Source of the DNA: Pseudomonadota bacterium
GTDB taxonomy: Bacteria; Pseudomonadota; Alphaproteobacteria; Rhizobiales; Xanthobacteraceae
Direction of reading: 5' to 3'
NCBI GenBank assembly: GCA_018242205.1
Contig: JAFECJ010000035.1
Location: 1-44,774, forward strand
DNA: 44,774 nt
In this document: positions 7,953 to 15,690 of the stretch, in pieces
Layout: every line of letters starts with the position of its first letter
Numbering within the stretch: position 1 is the stretch's first letter
The notes under the pieces: generated by a model
Told to the model about the DNA's origin: nothing
Database searches by the model: none
Seen by the model: only the letters and a program-made list of their open reading frames with translations
Program-made: the position numbers and the translations under genes

Positions 7953-8315
7953 GACACTTCCATACGCACGTTAACTACTTTTTTACCCTAACAGAATCCT
8001 AACGCTTTTCCAATAAATCCCTACCTCCGGTGGCAGAGGTGCCCGGCTCCGGCAGCAGCCGGAAATCTCAATTAACAGCCAGAATGGCCCATAACTCGAT
8101 CGTTAACTAAGATCGTCAAAAGCGAGTCGCGGACACAAAGGCCGTAAGTTCCATGGACAATGCGTCCTCGGCCGGGGGGCAGCTGGCCGGTCGCTAAGAC
8201 TTTAGGTGTAGCGTTTGTGACTTCTTCATCACATCTCGAGTTTGAAGCCGGCGTTTGCGTCCTGTTGAGCAGACCTGTGTAGCCTCGAAAGGTCCAAAAC
8301 CGCGCTGATGGCGAC
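7953..8315. other. Divergent control region between the DSF-synthase and GGDEF-EAL genes
   Basis: These 363 bases are noticeably more AT-rich near the rpfF start (runs of T and A around 7975-8015) and contain three TTAAC half-sites (near 7971, 8072 and 8103), none with the seven-base spacing of a full CtrA box. No open frame with a ribosome-binding site is present. Both divergent promoters must lie here, but I cannot assign them with confidence. Confidence 0.4.
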
Positions 8316-10649
8316 ATGCTGATCAGGAAACTGCTGCAGACGCGAAAAGCCGACGCCAATCTCCCCACGGAGATTCGCGCCGCGCTGGTTGATGCGCTTT
8401 TCGCGCCGATCGCGTCACTGATCGTCGGCGCCGTCGCCTGTTCGATCATCGGCGCGGCCGTGGCCTTCCGTGCCGGCGACCCGTCGTTGCTGGCGGTATC
8501 GACCACCATCCTCGCCGTCGGCATGGTCCGCGTGATCTCGGCGATCCTCTATAAGCGCTACAAACTCATCGATCACAGCGCGACGAGATTCTGGGAACTG
8601 GTTTATGAGTACGGCGCCTGGGCCTTCTCCGCCCTGCTTGGCCTGCTGTGCTGGCTGACCATCACGCATACCAGCGACTCCGCGCTGCAGATGGCGGTGA
8701 CGACCATTTCGGCCGGTTACGGCGCGGCGATCTCCGGCCGCAACGCCGCCCGTCCCTTCATCGCCGTCGGCCAGCTGACCTTGTGCACGCTGCCCATGGC
8801 GGTCGCGTTGCTGATCTATCCGGACTGGCTGCACCGGACCCTCGGCTTCGTCGTACTGATGTTCATGTACGGCATGATGGACATCACGCTCTGCATTCGC
8901 GAGATCATCATGCAGGCGCTGACCATGACGCGGAAGGAAGCCGCGCTCGCGGCCCGCTTCGAGGAGCAAGCCAATCGCTTCGACGTAGCGCTCAACAACA
9001 TGTCGCACGGCCTGTGCATGCTCGATGCGCAGGACCGGTTGCAAGTATGGAACGAGCGCTTTCTCGAACTGCTGCACCTGCAGAACGCGCCGGTGCGGGT
9101 TGCCATGCGCCTGACCGAACTGATCCGCTACAGCCTTCGGGCGCGCCATTACACGTCAAAGAACGTCAAGGCCGTGGTCAGCGACCTAGTCCGCGGGCTT
9201 CGCCAGGACAACTTCGACCAGTTCCAGATCTCGCTCGATGGCAAGCGAACCATCGCGATTTCGCGGCGCGTGATGCCCGACGGCGGCTCGGTCATCATCT
9301 TCGAGGACGTGACCGAGCGCAACAGCGCCCAGGAGCGGATCGCGCATCTGGCACGCTTCGACGAACTGACGGGTCTGGCCAATCGCACCCAGTTCCGCGA
9401 GCGCATTGCCGCAACTCTCGCTGCCGTCCAGGAGCGCGAGAATCATATCGCCATCCATCTCATCGACCTCGATCGCTTCAAGGCGATCAACGATACGCTG
9501 GGTCATCCCATCGGCGATATGCTGCTGAAAGAGGTTGCCGAACGCCTGCGCACCATCGTTCATGCCGGCGACATGATCACGCGATTCGGCGGCGACGAAT
9601 TCATCATTCTGCAGTGCGCGACGCCTCGTCAGCAGGACGCCAACGCGCTGGCCCTGCGCATCGCCAGCACCATCCGCGAACCTTTCGAAATATCCGGACA
9701 TCGCATCGATATCGGGGCGTCCATCGGCATCGCCATGGCGCCGCATGACGGCGTCGATGCCGACGAACTCCTGAAAAAGGCGGACATGGCGCTCTACGCC
9801 GCCAAGAATGGCGGCGGTGGCGGACACAGGTTCTTCGCCATCGACATGGAGGACGCCGCCCAGGAGCGCCGCGCTCTCGAACTCGATCTGCGCGAAGCCA
9901 TCGCACTCGATCAGTTCGAGCTGCATTATCAGCCGCTCGTCGACCTGCACACCGGCCGGATCACGAGCTGCGAGGCGCTGATGCGCTGGACCCATCCGAT
10001 GCGCGGCAATATTCCGCCTTCGGTGTTTATCCCCGTCGCGGAAGAAACCGGTCTCATCATCGCGCTGGGCGAATGGGCCCTGAACCGCGCCTGCGCCGAC
10101 GCATCGAGCTGGCCGCGCGATATCCGCGTCGCCGTCAACCTGTCGCCGGTCCAGTTCCGCGACCAGAGTCTCGGCCTGCAGGTGGTGGCGGCGCTGGCCA
10201 AGTCGGGCCTGTCGCCGCATCGTCTCGACCTCGAAGTGACCGAACGCTTGTTGCTCGAAGACAATGACAGCACGCTCAAGACCATGCAGCAGTTGCACGG
10301 CCTTGGCGTCAGCCTGTCGCTCGACGATTTCGGCACGGGCTATTCCTCGCTCAACTACCTGCGCAAGTTCCCGTTCCACAAGATCAAGATCGACCGCTCC
10401 TTCATCACCGACCTCGGCGACGGCCGCGATGCGCGCGCCATCATCGGCGCCGTGGCGGCGCTCGGCGCCGGCCTCGACAAGACCGTGGTCGCAGAAGGCA
10501 TCGAAACCGAAGAACAAATGAACCTGGTGCGGTCGCAAGGCTGCCAGGAAGGCCAGGGCTATCTGTTCGGCAAGCCGATGAGCGCGACCGACATTCGCGC
10601 CCGCCTCGACGGGCCGGTCGTCCCACTCAAGAGAGTGCGCGTGGCCTGA
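8316..10649 (+). CDS. Membrane-bound PAS-GGDEF-EAL cyclic-di-GMP enzyme
   Basis: The 777-residue protein has six probable membrane helices in residues 25-195, a PAS_7-like domain (about 220-335, NRFDVALNNMSHGLCMLDAQ), a GGDEF domain with the intact motif RFGGDEF (425-429) and an EAL domain (EAL at 553-555). EAL catalytic motifs are all present: NLSPVQF, EVTERLL, DDFGTGYSSLNYL, KIDRSF, VAEGIET and QGYLFGKP. It should therefore be able to both make and degrade cyclic-di-GMP. The GGDEF inhibitory I-site is missing: HAGD stands where RxxD is expected. The membrane part resembles an integral sensory domain but no named MASE type is recognised. A short ATG frame at 8307 ends in TGA after three codons, so 8316 is the start. 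Its divergent neighbour is the DSF-synthase gene. Confidence 0.9.
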   Translation: MLIRKLLQTRKADANLPTEIRAALVDALFAPIASLIVGAVACSIIGAAVAFRAGDPSLLAVSTTILAVGMVRVISAILYKRYKLIDHSATRFWELVYEYGAWAFSALLGLLCWLTITHTSDSALQMAVTTISAGYGAAISGRNAARPFIAVGQLTLCTLPMAVALLIYPDWLHRTLGFVVLMFMYGMMDITLCIREIIMQALTMTRKEAALAARFEEQANRFDVALNNMSHGLCMLDAQDRLQVWNERFLELLHLQNAPVRVAMRLTELIRYSLRARHYTSKNVKAVVSDLVRGLRQDNFDQFQISLDGKRTIAISRRVMPDGGSVIIFEDVTERNSAQERIAHLARFDELTGLANRTQFRERIAATLAAVQERENHIAIHLIDLDRFKAINDTLGHPIGDMLLKEVAERLRTIVHAGDMITRFGGDEFIILQCATPRQQDANALALRIASTIREPFEISGHRIDIGASIGIAMAPHDGVDADELLKKADMALYAAKNGGGGGHRFFAIDMEDAAQERRALELDLREAIALDQFELHYQPLVDLHTGRITSCEALMRWTHPMRGNIPPSVFIPVAEETGLIIALGEWALNRACADASSWPRDIRVAVNLSPVQFRDQSLGLQVVAALAKSGLSPHRLDLEVTERLLLEDNDSTLKTMQQLHGLGVSLSLDDFGTGYSSLNYLRKFPFHKIKIDRSFITDLGDGRDARAIIGAVAALGAGLDKTVVAEGIETEEQMNLVRSQGCQEGQGYLFGKPMSATDIRARLDGPVVPLKRVRVA

Positions 10650-10675
10650 GCACGACCGCAGGCGGCCCCCCGCAA

Positions 10676-11608
10676 GTGCCGACGTTGCACGACACGGCCA
10701 TAGGCTTTATCCCTCTCCCTGACTGTCGAAACAAACCGGAAGCCGCGCGGACCGACGCCGGCCCAGTGAGAGCCGTGGCGCGCCGTCCCTTCATCGAAGA
10801 AAATCCGTCTCCTTGGGCGGTGTGGTCGTCGCGGCTGGCACTGTTCGCTCTGGCGGTAGGCTCGCTGTCGGCCGTCATTCTGGCGACCGGCTTCCTTGAG
10901 TTTGGTCCGGCGCTGGCGACCCTGGGTGCGGCGCTGGCCTTCGCCGCGGTCGCCATCGTCTTTGCCTTTGCCGCCTTCGTCTCGATCTGGCGGCAGGGTG
11001 TCGGCGGCCTGGGCCGGGCGCTGCGCGGGCTGTTTTTGGGTGTCCTGCTGCTGGCCTATCCGGCCTATCTGGCGCAACGGGCCTACAAGCTACCGCCCAT
11101 CAATGATGTCTCGACCGACACCACCAACCCGCCACGCTTCCTTGCGCTGGCACCGCAGCGACCGGCTGATCACATCGCCTATCCCGGTGGCCCGACAGCC
11201 AGCCGTCAGCGCGCCGCCTATCCAGACATCGTTCCGCTGCAGGTCGATTTGCCGGTGCGCAGCGCCTATGACGTGGCGCTCGGCGTCATCCAAGCCCACA
11301 AATGGCCGGTTGCCGGCGCCCAGCCTGCGGGTGGGACCCGGCGCGAGGCCACAATCGAGACAACGGCCCGGTCGAAGCTGATCGGCTTCCGTGAAGACAT
11401 CGTGATTCGGATCACGCCGTCCGGCAGCGGTTCGCGGATCGATCTGCGCTCGGCCTCGCGTATTCCGGCACCCGACCTCGGCAGCAATGCGGCGCGGCTG
11501 CGCGGTCTGCTCGACGAAATCGATGAGGCCGCTTCGAACGCGCCGGAGCCGCGCCCCGAGCCCAAACCGGAAGAGAAGAAGCCGGCGCCGCGACGGCCGC
11601 GGCGCTGA
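10676..11608 (+). CDS. DUF1499 domain membrane protein
   Basis: Three hydrophobic segments between about residues 50 and 135 are followed by a DUF1499 domain in which LPVRSAYDVALGVIQAHKWPV, a central beta strand IETTARSKLIGFREDIVIRI and DLRSASRIPAPDLGSNAARL are typical. The C-terminal 30 residues are Pro/Glu/Lys/Arg-rich. The role is unknown; relatives are inner-membrane proteins. The frame opens with GTG at 10676 (310 residues), but GTG at 10766 or 10775 gives the usual family start (RAVARRPFIEE), and none has a good ribosome-binding site. It follows the GGDEF-EAL gene by 26 bases and could be cotranscribed with it. Confidence 0.7.
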   Translation: MPTLHDTAIGFIPLPDCRNKPEAARTDAGPVRAVARRPFIEENPSPWAVWSSRLALFALAVGSLSAVILATGFLEFGPALATLGAALAFAAVAIVFAFAAFVSIWRQGVGGLGRALRGLFLGVLLLAYPAYLAQRAYKLPPINDVSTDTTNPPRFLALAPQRPADHIAYPGGPTASRQRAAYPDIVPLQVDLPVRSAYDVALGVIQAHKWPVAGAQPAGGTRREATIETTARSKLIGFREDIVIRITPSGSGSRIDLRSASRIPAPDLGSNAARLRGLLDEIDEAASNAPEPRPEPKPEEKKPAPRRPRR

Positions 11609-11618
11609 TCGCCCGGCC

Positions 11619-12536
11619 TTACGCGTTCTTCAGGCGGAACACACCGTCGATCGCCGGGACGCCGTCGGTCTCAACCGCGCCGCGCGCCACCAGATCTTCG
11701 ATATGAGCGAGCACGGAGAGGCCCGCGGCGCCGGTCAGCCGGGGATCGATGCCGATATAGATCGCGCGCACGATGGTCGGGATGTCGGCTTCGCCCTTGC
11801 CGAGGCGATGCAGGATCGAGTCCTCGCGGGCGAGCCGGTGCAGGATGTAGTAATTCACAAAGCGCACGGCATCGGGAATGGCCGGACCGTGGCCGGGAAA
11901 GTAGGTCTGCTCGGGGCGGGCGGCGAGCTTGCGCAGCGACGCCATGTAGTCGCTCATGGCGCCGTCCGGCGGCGCGACGATCGACGTCGCCCAGGCCATG
12001 ACGTGATCGCCGACGAAGAGCGAATTCGTGCCCTTGAACGCATAGGCCATGTGGTTGGCGCAGTGTCCGGGCGTCGTCACGGCTTCGACCGCCCAGCCGT
12101 CGCCTTCGATCACTTCGCCGTCCTTGAGATAGACGTCCGGGACGAAATCGCGGTCGCCCGATGAATCGAGCGGGTTGAGCTCGCCGATATGCAGAGGCCG
12201 CGCGGCGCGGTGGACACCCTCGGCATAGACCGTGGCGCCGGTGGCGTGTTTGATCGCCGGCACCGCCGGCGAATGATCGCGATGCGTATGGGTGACGAAG
12301 ATATGTGTCACCGTCTCATTGCGCACGGAATCGAGCAGCGCCGCGACATGGACCGGATCGTCCGGGCCGGGATCGACGATCGCCACCTTACCCCGACCGA
12401 TGATGTAGCTGACCGTGCCCTTGAAGGTAAAAGGGCCGGGATTGTTGGCCATCACCCGGCGCACGCCGGGCGCGACTTCGTCAACCGTTTCCGGCGTCAG
12501 ATCGAGATTCTTGTTGAAGGGAATGTCGTCGCTCAT
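11619..12536 (-). CDS. MBL-fold metallo-hydrolase (LACTB2-like)
   Basis: The 305-residue protein has the metallo-beta-lactamase motif THTHRDH at residues 82-88, preceded by AIVDPGPDDPVHVAALLD, and the later zinc ligands in TTPGHCANHMAYAF and FVGDHVMAW. A C-terminal winged-helix-like tail with LTGAAGLSVLAHIEDLVARGAVE is typical of the LACTB2/hydroxyacylglutathione-hydrolase-like branch. Such enzymes hydrolyse thioesters, lactones or RNA; the substrate here is not determined. It is cytoplasmic, as no signal peptide is present. It ends ten bases from the convergent DUF1499 gene. The next gene upstream on this strand ends in a strong terminator, so this gene has its own promoter in 12537-12632. 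Confidence 0.85.
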   Translation of the reverse strand: MSDDIPFNKNLDLTPETVDEVAPGVRRVMANNPGPFTFKGTVSYIIGRGKVAIVDPGPDDPVHVAALLDSVRNETVTHIFVTHTHRDHSPAVPAIKHATGATVYAEGVHRAARPLHIGELNPLDSSGDRDFVPDVYLKDGEVIEGDGWAVEAVTTPGHCANHMAYAFKGTNSLFVGDHVMAWATSIVAPPDGAMSDYMASLRKLAARPEQTYFPGHGPAIPDAVRFVNYYILHRLAREDSILHRLGKGEADIPTIVRAIYIGIDPRLTGAAGLSVLAHIEDLVARGAVETDGVPAIDGVFRLKNA

Positions 12537-12632
12537 TCGGCATGACTCATTGCGAATTCCCCCGGAGCGAGGCAGAAGCCGCCTCGCCGGGGCGGCGCAA
12601 CGTCTTCGTTGCTTTCCAATCGGATTGCAACG

Positions 12633-12660
12633 AAAAAAGGACGGCGCATATGCGCCGTCC
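12633..12660 (-). terminator. Rho-independent terminator of the beta-helix gene
   Basis: A perfect 22-bp palindrome made of GGACGGCGCAT and its complement occupies 12639-12660 and is followed on the minus strand by six T (complement 12633-12638). It lies 36 bases after the stop codon of the beta-helix gene. Confidence 0.9.
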
Positions 12661-12696
12661 TAAGGACATGTCATGGCGTCCGACCGGCAAGCTTTG

Positions 12697-13686
12697 TTAT
12701 TTCAGATTTACTGTGCCTGTCGGCGCGCCGTCGGAAACGACGTTCCCGGTCAGGTTATTGTTCTGATAGCTCAGGATCGATCCGCCCGAACTCGGGGCCA
12801 GGCCGGTATTATTGCCGACGACCGTCGAGCCGGACAACAATACGGTGCTCTTGGGACCGAATGAGCTGACACCGGTAACGTTGTTGGTCACCATCGAACG
12901 CTCCAACATCAGGCCCGTCTGGCCGCCGCCGGACGCCGGCGTGACGATCGAAATGCCAGTGAAAGGCGCACCCGACGAAACCGTGTCACGCACATCGATC
13001 GTCACGCTGCCGGTAGTGGAGCCGCCATCGAGCGTAATGCCGGTGACGTTGTTGTCGAAGTTGCTGCTGCTGATCACGCCTTTTGCGCTACCGGTCCCGG
13101 TCGGCCGCACCATGACGGCGCCGCCCGCCGAACCAGCGCCGTTATTGGTGATGTAGGTGTCGCTGATGTAAAGCTCGCTGGTGCCCGTCGGCTTAAACAG
13201 AATTCCGAAACCTATCGGGTACGGCGACTGGGTGAAGAATTGCCGGATCACAGTTTTCTCGACGTGAAGCGCCGCACCGGTATTGAACACGATACCATTG
13301 TTGGCGGACGCACTTGGCGGCGGCGCGCCGAAGATATCGAGGCCGCGCAGCGTAACGACGTCGGACGCGCCGGCGCTCACGGTGATGCCGTTGGAACCTG
13401 ACACCAGAACGCCCGCCTTGACGTCGGCGCAGTCGATGGTCATCGCCTTCGTGATCGTGACGGCGCCATAAGCCCCGGCGTCAATGCAGTTGATTTCGCC
13501 GCCGGCAGCGGTCTTCGAGATGGCGCCTGCGAAGGTCTTGCACGGAGCGGTTCGACTGCACGGATTGACATCATCGCCGACGCCGGAGACCCAGGTGCGC
13601 GTCGCCTGTGCATTCGCGTGCGTTGACGGCAAGAAAGCAAGCAGAGCGGCCGCAAGCAAACTTGCGCGCCAACTGACATATTTCAT
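12697..13686 (-). CDS. Exported right-handed parallel beta-helix repeat protein
   Basis: Residues 1-27 form a Sec signal peptide ending in THANAQA. The mature part starts with TRTWVSGVGDDVNPCSRTAPCKTFAGAI, a conserved opening that may form a disulfide, and continues with many short strands and N/G turns (NNGIVF, YITNNGAG, SSNFDNNVTGITL, MVTNNVTGV, STVVGNNTGL), the signature of a pectate-lyase-like right-handed beta helix. It is probably a periplasmic or cell-surface carbohydrate-binding or lytic protein, but no catalytic residues can be assigned. The gene is visibly richer in A and T in third positions than its neighbours. It is flanked by a terminator and an inverted repeat upstream, and stands as a single-gene unit. 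Confidence 0.8.
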   Translation of the reverse strand: MKYVSWRASLLAAALLAFLPSTHANAQATRTWVSGVGDDVNPCSRTAPCKTFAGAISKTAAGGEINCIDAGAYGAVTITKAMTIDCADVKAGVLVSGSNGITVSAGASDVVTLRGLDIFGAPPPSASANNGIVFNTGAALHVEKTVIRQFFTQSPYPIGFGILFKPTGTSELYISDTYITNNGAGSAGGAVMVRPTGTGSAKGVISSSNFDNNVTGITLDGGSTTGSVTIDVRDTVSSGAPFTGISIVTPASGGGQTGLMLERSMVTNNVTGVSSFGPKSTVLLSGSTVVGNNTGLAPSSGGSILSYQNNNLTGNVVSDGAPTGTVNLK

Positions 13687-13769
13687 GGTCTCCCCCTCTT
13701 GAAGGCGAACCGCCGCAGCCGACGCCGAGGCTCGTCGCCGAACGTCATGTTAGCGCCGCCCCAAGAGCA

Positions 13770-13808
13770 ACCATAGGAGGTATTTTTTGGAGCCCTGCCA
13801 CCTATGGT
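13770..13808. promoter_or_regulatory. Inverted repeat upstream of the beta-helix gene
   Basis: ACCATAGG (13770-13777) and CCTATGGT (13801-13808) are perfect 8-bp inverted arms separated by 23 bases that include a T6 run. The pair lies 84-122 bases upstream of the ATG of the gene at 12697-13686 in an otherwise gene-free stretch. An operator is the simplest reading; its protein partner is unknown. Confidence 0.35.
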
Positions 13809-13882
13809 CACATTGCCGTTATTCAACACTGCACAAAGGTGGAGCCGCCCGCCGCCAGTAGATCGCTAAGCTACTGATGTGC

Positions 13883-13916
13883 CAAAAATAAAAGACCGGC
13901 GCCCAGAAGCGCCGGC
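13883..13916 (-). terminator. Terminator of the dehydratase operon
   Basis: On the minus strand a CCGGCGC/GCGCCGG stem of 7 bp (arms 13909-13915 and 13896-13902, 6-nt loop), extended by near-complementary flanks, is followed by TCTTTTATTTTT. It starts 24 bases after the dehydratase stop codon and ends the leftward operon that begins with the TAXI-binding-protein gene. Confidence 0.85.
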
Positions 13917-13939
13917 CCTGCTTTTCCGATCTAATCGGG

Positions 13940-15667
13940 TCAGTGAATCTCGGGCTCCGGCACCTTGCCCGGAGCGACGAGGAAGTCGAAATCGCAGCCG
14001 TCATCGGCCTGGCCGATGTGATCGGAGAACAGCGCGCCATAGCCGCGCGAATAGCGCGGCTCGGGCTTTGTCCAAGCCGACTTGCGGCGTGCCAATTCCG
14101 CATCCGACACATGCAGGTGGATCTTGCGCGCCGGAATGTCGATCTCGATCTCATCACCCGTTTGCACGAACGCCAACGGCCCGCCGACGAAACTCTCCGG
14201 CGCGACGTGCAGGATGCAGGCGCCGTAGGAGGTGCCGCTCATGCGCGCATCGGAGATGCGCACCATGTCGCGCACGCCCTGCTTTACCAGCTTCTTCGGG
14301 ATCGGCAGCATGCCCCATTCCGGCATGCCGGGGCCGCCCTGCGGGCCGGAATTCTTCAGAACGAGGATGTGGTCGGCGGTGGCGTCGAGATCGTCGCGCT
14401 CGACCTCGCGCGCCATGTGGTTGTAGTCCTCGAAGGCGATGACCTTGCCGCGGTGCTTGTGCAGCCGCTTCTCGGCCGCCGACGGCTTGATGACGCAACC
14501 GCGCGGCGCGATGTTGCCGGTCAGCACCGCGGTGGCACCATCGCGCGACACGGGATCGTTGAGCGACTTGATGACATCGGGCTTGTAGACCTCGGCACCG
14601 TCGATGTTCTCGCCTAGCGTCGCGCCGGTGACCGTCTTGGCGCCGAGATCGAGCACGCTGCGCAACTGGCTCATCAGCGCGCGCAGACCGCCGGCGTAAT
14701 AGAAGTCTTCCATCAGATAGGCGCCGGACGGCCGCACATTGGCGATTACCGGCACTTCGCGCGACAATTCGTCGAACCGGCTCATCTCCAGCTTGATGCC
14801 GGCGCGGCGCGCGATGGCGACCAGATGAATGATGCAGTTGGTCGAACCACCCATCGCCATATGCACCTTGATGGCGTTGTCGACCGACTCCTTGGTCAGG
14901 ATGTCCGACGGCTTGAGGTCGTCCCACACCATCTCGACGATGCGGCGGCCGCTCTGCGTCGCCATGCGCGAATGGCTGGCGTCCGCCGCCGGAATCGACG
15001 ACGCGCCGGGCAGCGTCATACCGAGCGACTCGGCGACCGCCATCATGGTGGCAGCGGTGCCCATGGTCATGCAGGTGCCGAACGAGCGGGCAATGCCGTT
15101 CTCGATCTCGCTCCACTGCTCTTCTGTGATCTTGCCGGCACGCTTCTCGTCCCAGTATTTCCAGGCATCGGAGCCCGAGCCGAGCACCTGGCCGTGCCAG
15201 TTGCCGCGCAACATCGGTCCGGCCGGCACGAACACCGTCGGGATGTCCATGCTGATCGCGCCCATCAAGAGGCCCGGCGTGGTCTTGTCGCAGCCGCCCA
15301 TCAGGATGGCGCCGTCGATCGGCTGGCTGCGCAGCAATTCCTCGGTCTCCATCGCCAGCATGTTGCGATAGAGCATCGTCGTCGGCCGCATGAAGGACTC
15401 CGACAGCGACATCGCCGGCATTTCCAGCGGAAAACCGCCGGCCTGCAGCACGCCGCGCTTCACCTCATCTGCGCGCGTGCGCAGATGCACGTGGCAGGGA
15501 TTGGCGTCGCTCCAGGTGTTGATGATGCCGATCACGGGCTTGCCACCCCAGTCCTCCGAATCATAGCCCATCTGCCGCATGCGCGAGCGGTGGCCGAACG
15601 AACGCAAATCAGTGACGCCCAGCCAGCGATGGCTGCGCAGATCTTCAGGACGCTTCTTGGCGGACAT
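13940..15667 (-). CDS. IlvD/Edd family sugar-acid dehydratase (L-arabinonate dehydratase-like)
   Basis: The 575-residue cytoplasmic enzyme has the three iron-sulfur cysteines of the IlvD/Edd family, C58 (NPCH), C126 (GGCDKT) and C199 (FGTCMTMG), and the C-terminal signature SDARMSGTSYGACILHVAPES. Within the family, length and text (RSRMRQMGYDSEDWGGKPVIGIINTWSD divided by the usual turns) fit the aldonate dehydratases, which remove water from sugar acids such as L-arabinonate or D-xylonate to give 2-keto-3-deoxy acids, rather than biosynthetic dihydroxyacid dehydratase. Neighbouring transport, aldolase-like and FadR-type genes support catabolism. The ATG at 15667 lies 23 bases after the stop of the permease gene. 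The exact substrate is not readable. Confidence 0.85.
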   Translation of the reverse strand: MSAKKRPEDLRSHRWLGVTDLRSFGHRSRMRQMGYDSEDWGGKPVIGIINTWSDANPCHVHLRTRADEVKRGVLQAGGFPLEMPAMSLSESFMRPTTMLYRNMLAMETEELLRSQPIDGAILMGGCDKTTPGLLMGAISMDIPTVFVPAGPMLRGNWHGQVLGSGSDAWKYWDEKRAGKITEEQWSEIENGIARSFGTCMTMGTAATMMAVAESLGMTLPGASSIPAADASHSRMATQSGRRIVEMVWDDLKPSDILTKESVDNAIKVHMAMGGSTNCIIHLVAIARRAGIKLEMSRFDELSREVPVIANVRPSGAYLMEDFYYAGGLRALMSQLRSVLDLGAKTVTGATLGENIDGAEVYKPDVIKSLNDPVSRDGATAVLTGNIAPRGCVIKPSAAEKRLHKHRGKVIAFEDYNHMAREVERDDLDATADHILVLKNSGPQGGPGMPEWGMLPIPKKLVKQGVRDMVRISDARMSGTSYGACILHVAPESFVGGPLAFVQTGDEIEIDIPARKIHLHVSDAELARRKSAWTKPEPRYSRGYGALFSDHIGQADDGCDFDFLVAPGKVPEPEIH

Positions 15668-15690
15668 GGGACGTTGCTTTTTGGATGCAA

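Noticed and set aside
5718..7991. Very long open frame (757 codons) on the plus strand opposite the zinc-peptidase and DSF-synthase genes
   Set aside because: It is antisense to two well-supported genes, crosses their terminator, is rich in Arg/His/Gln as expected for a codon-bias shadow, and resembles no family.
8072..8106. Pairs of TTAAC motifs between the DSF-synthase and GGDEF-EAL genes as a possible CtrA box
   Set aside because: The spacing is not seven bases; the same applies to the three half-sites before the chemoreceptor gene (39593-39666).
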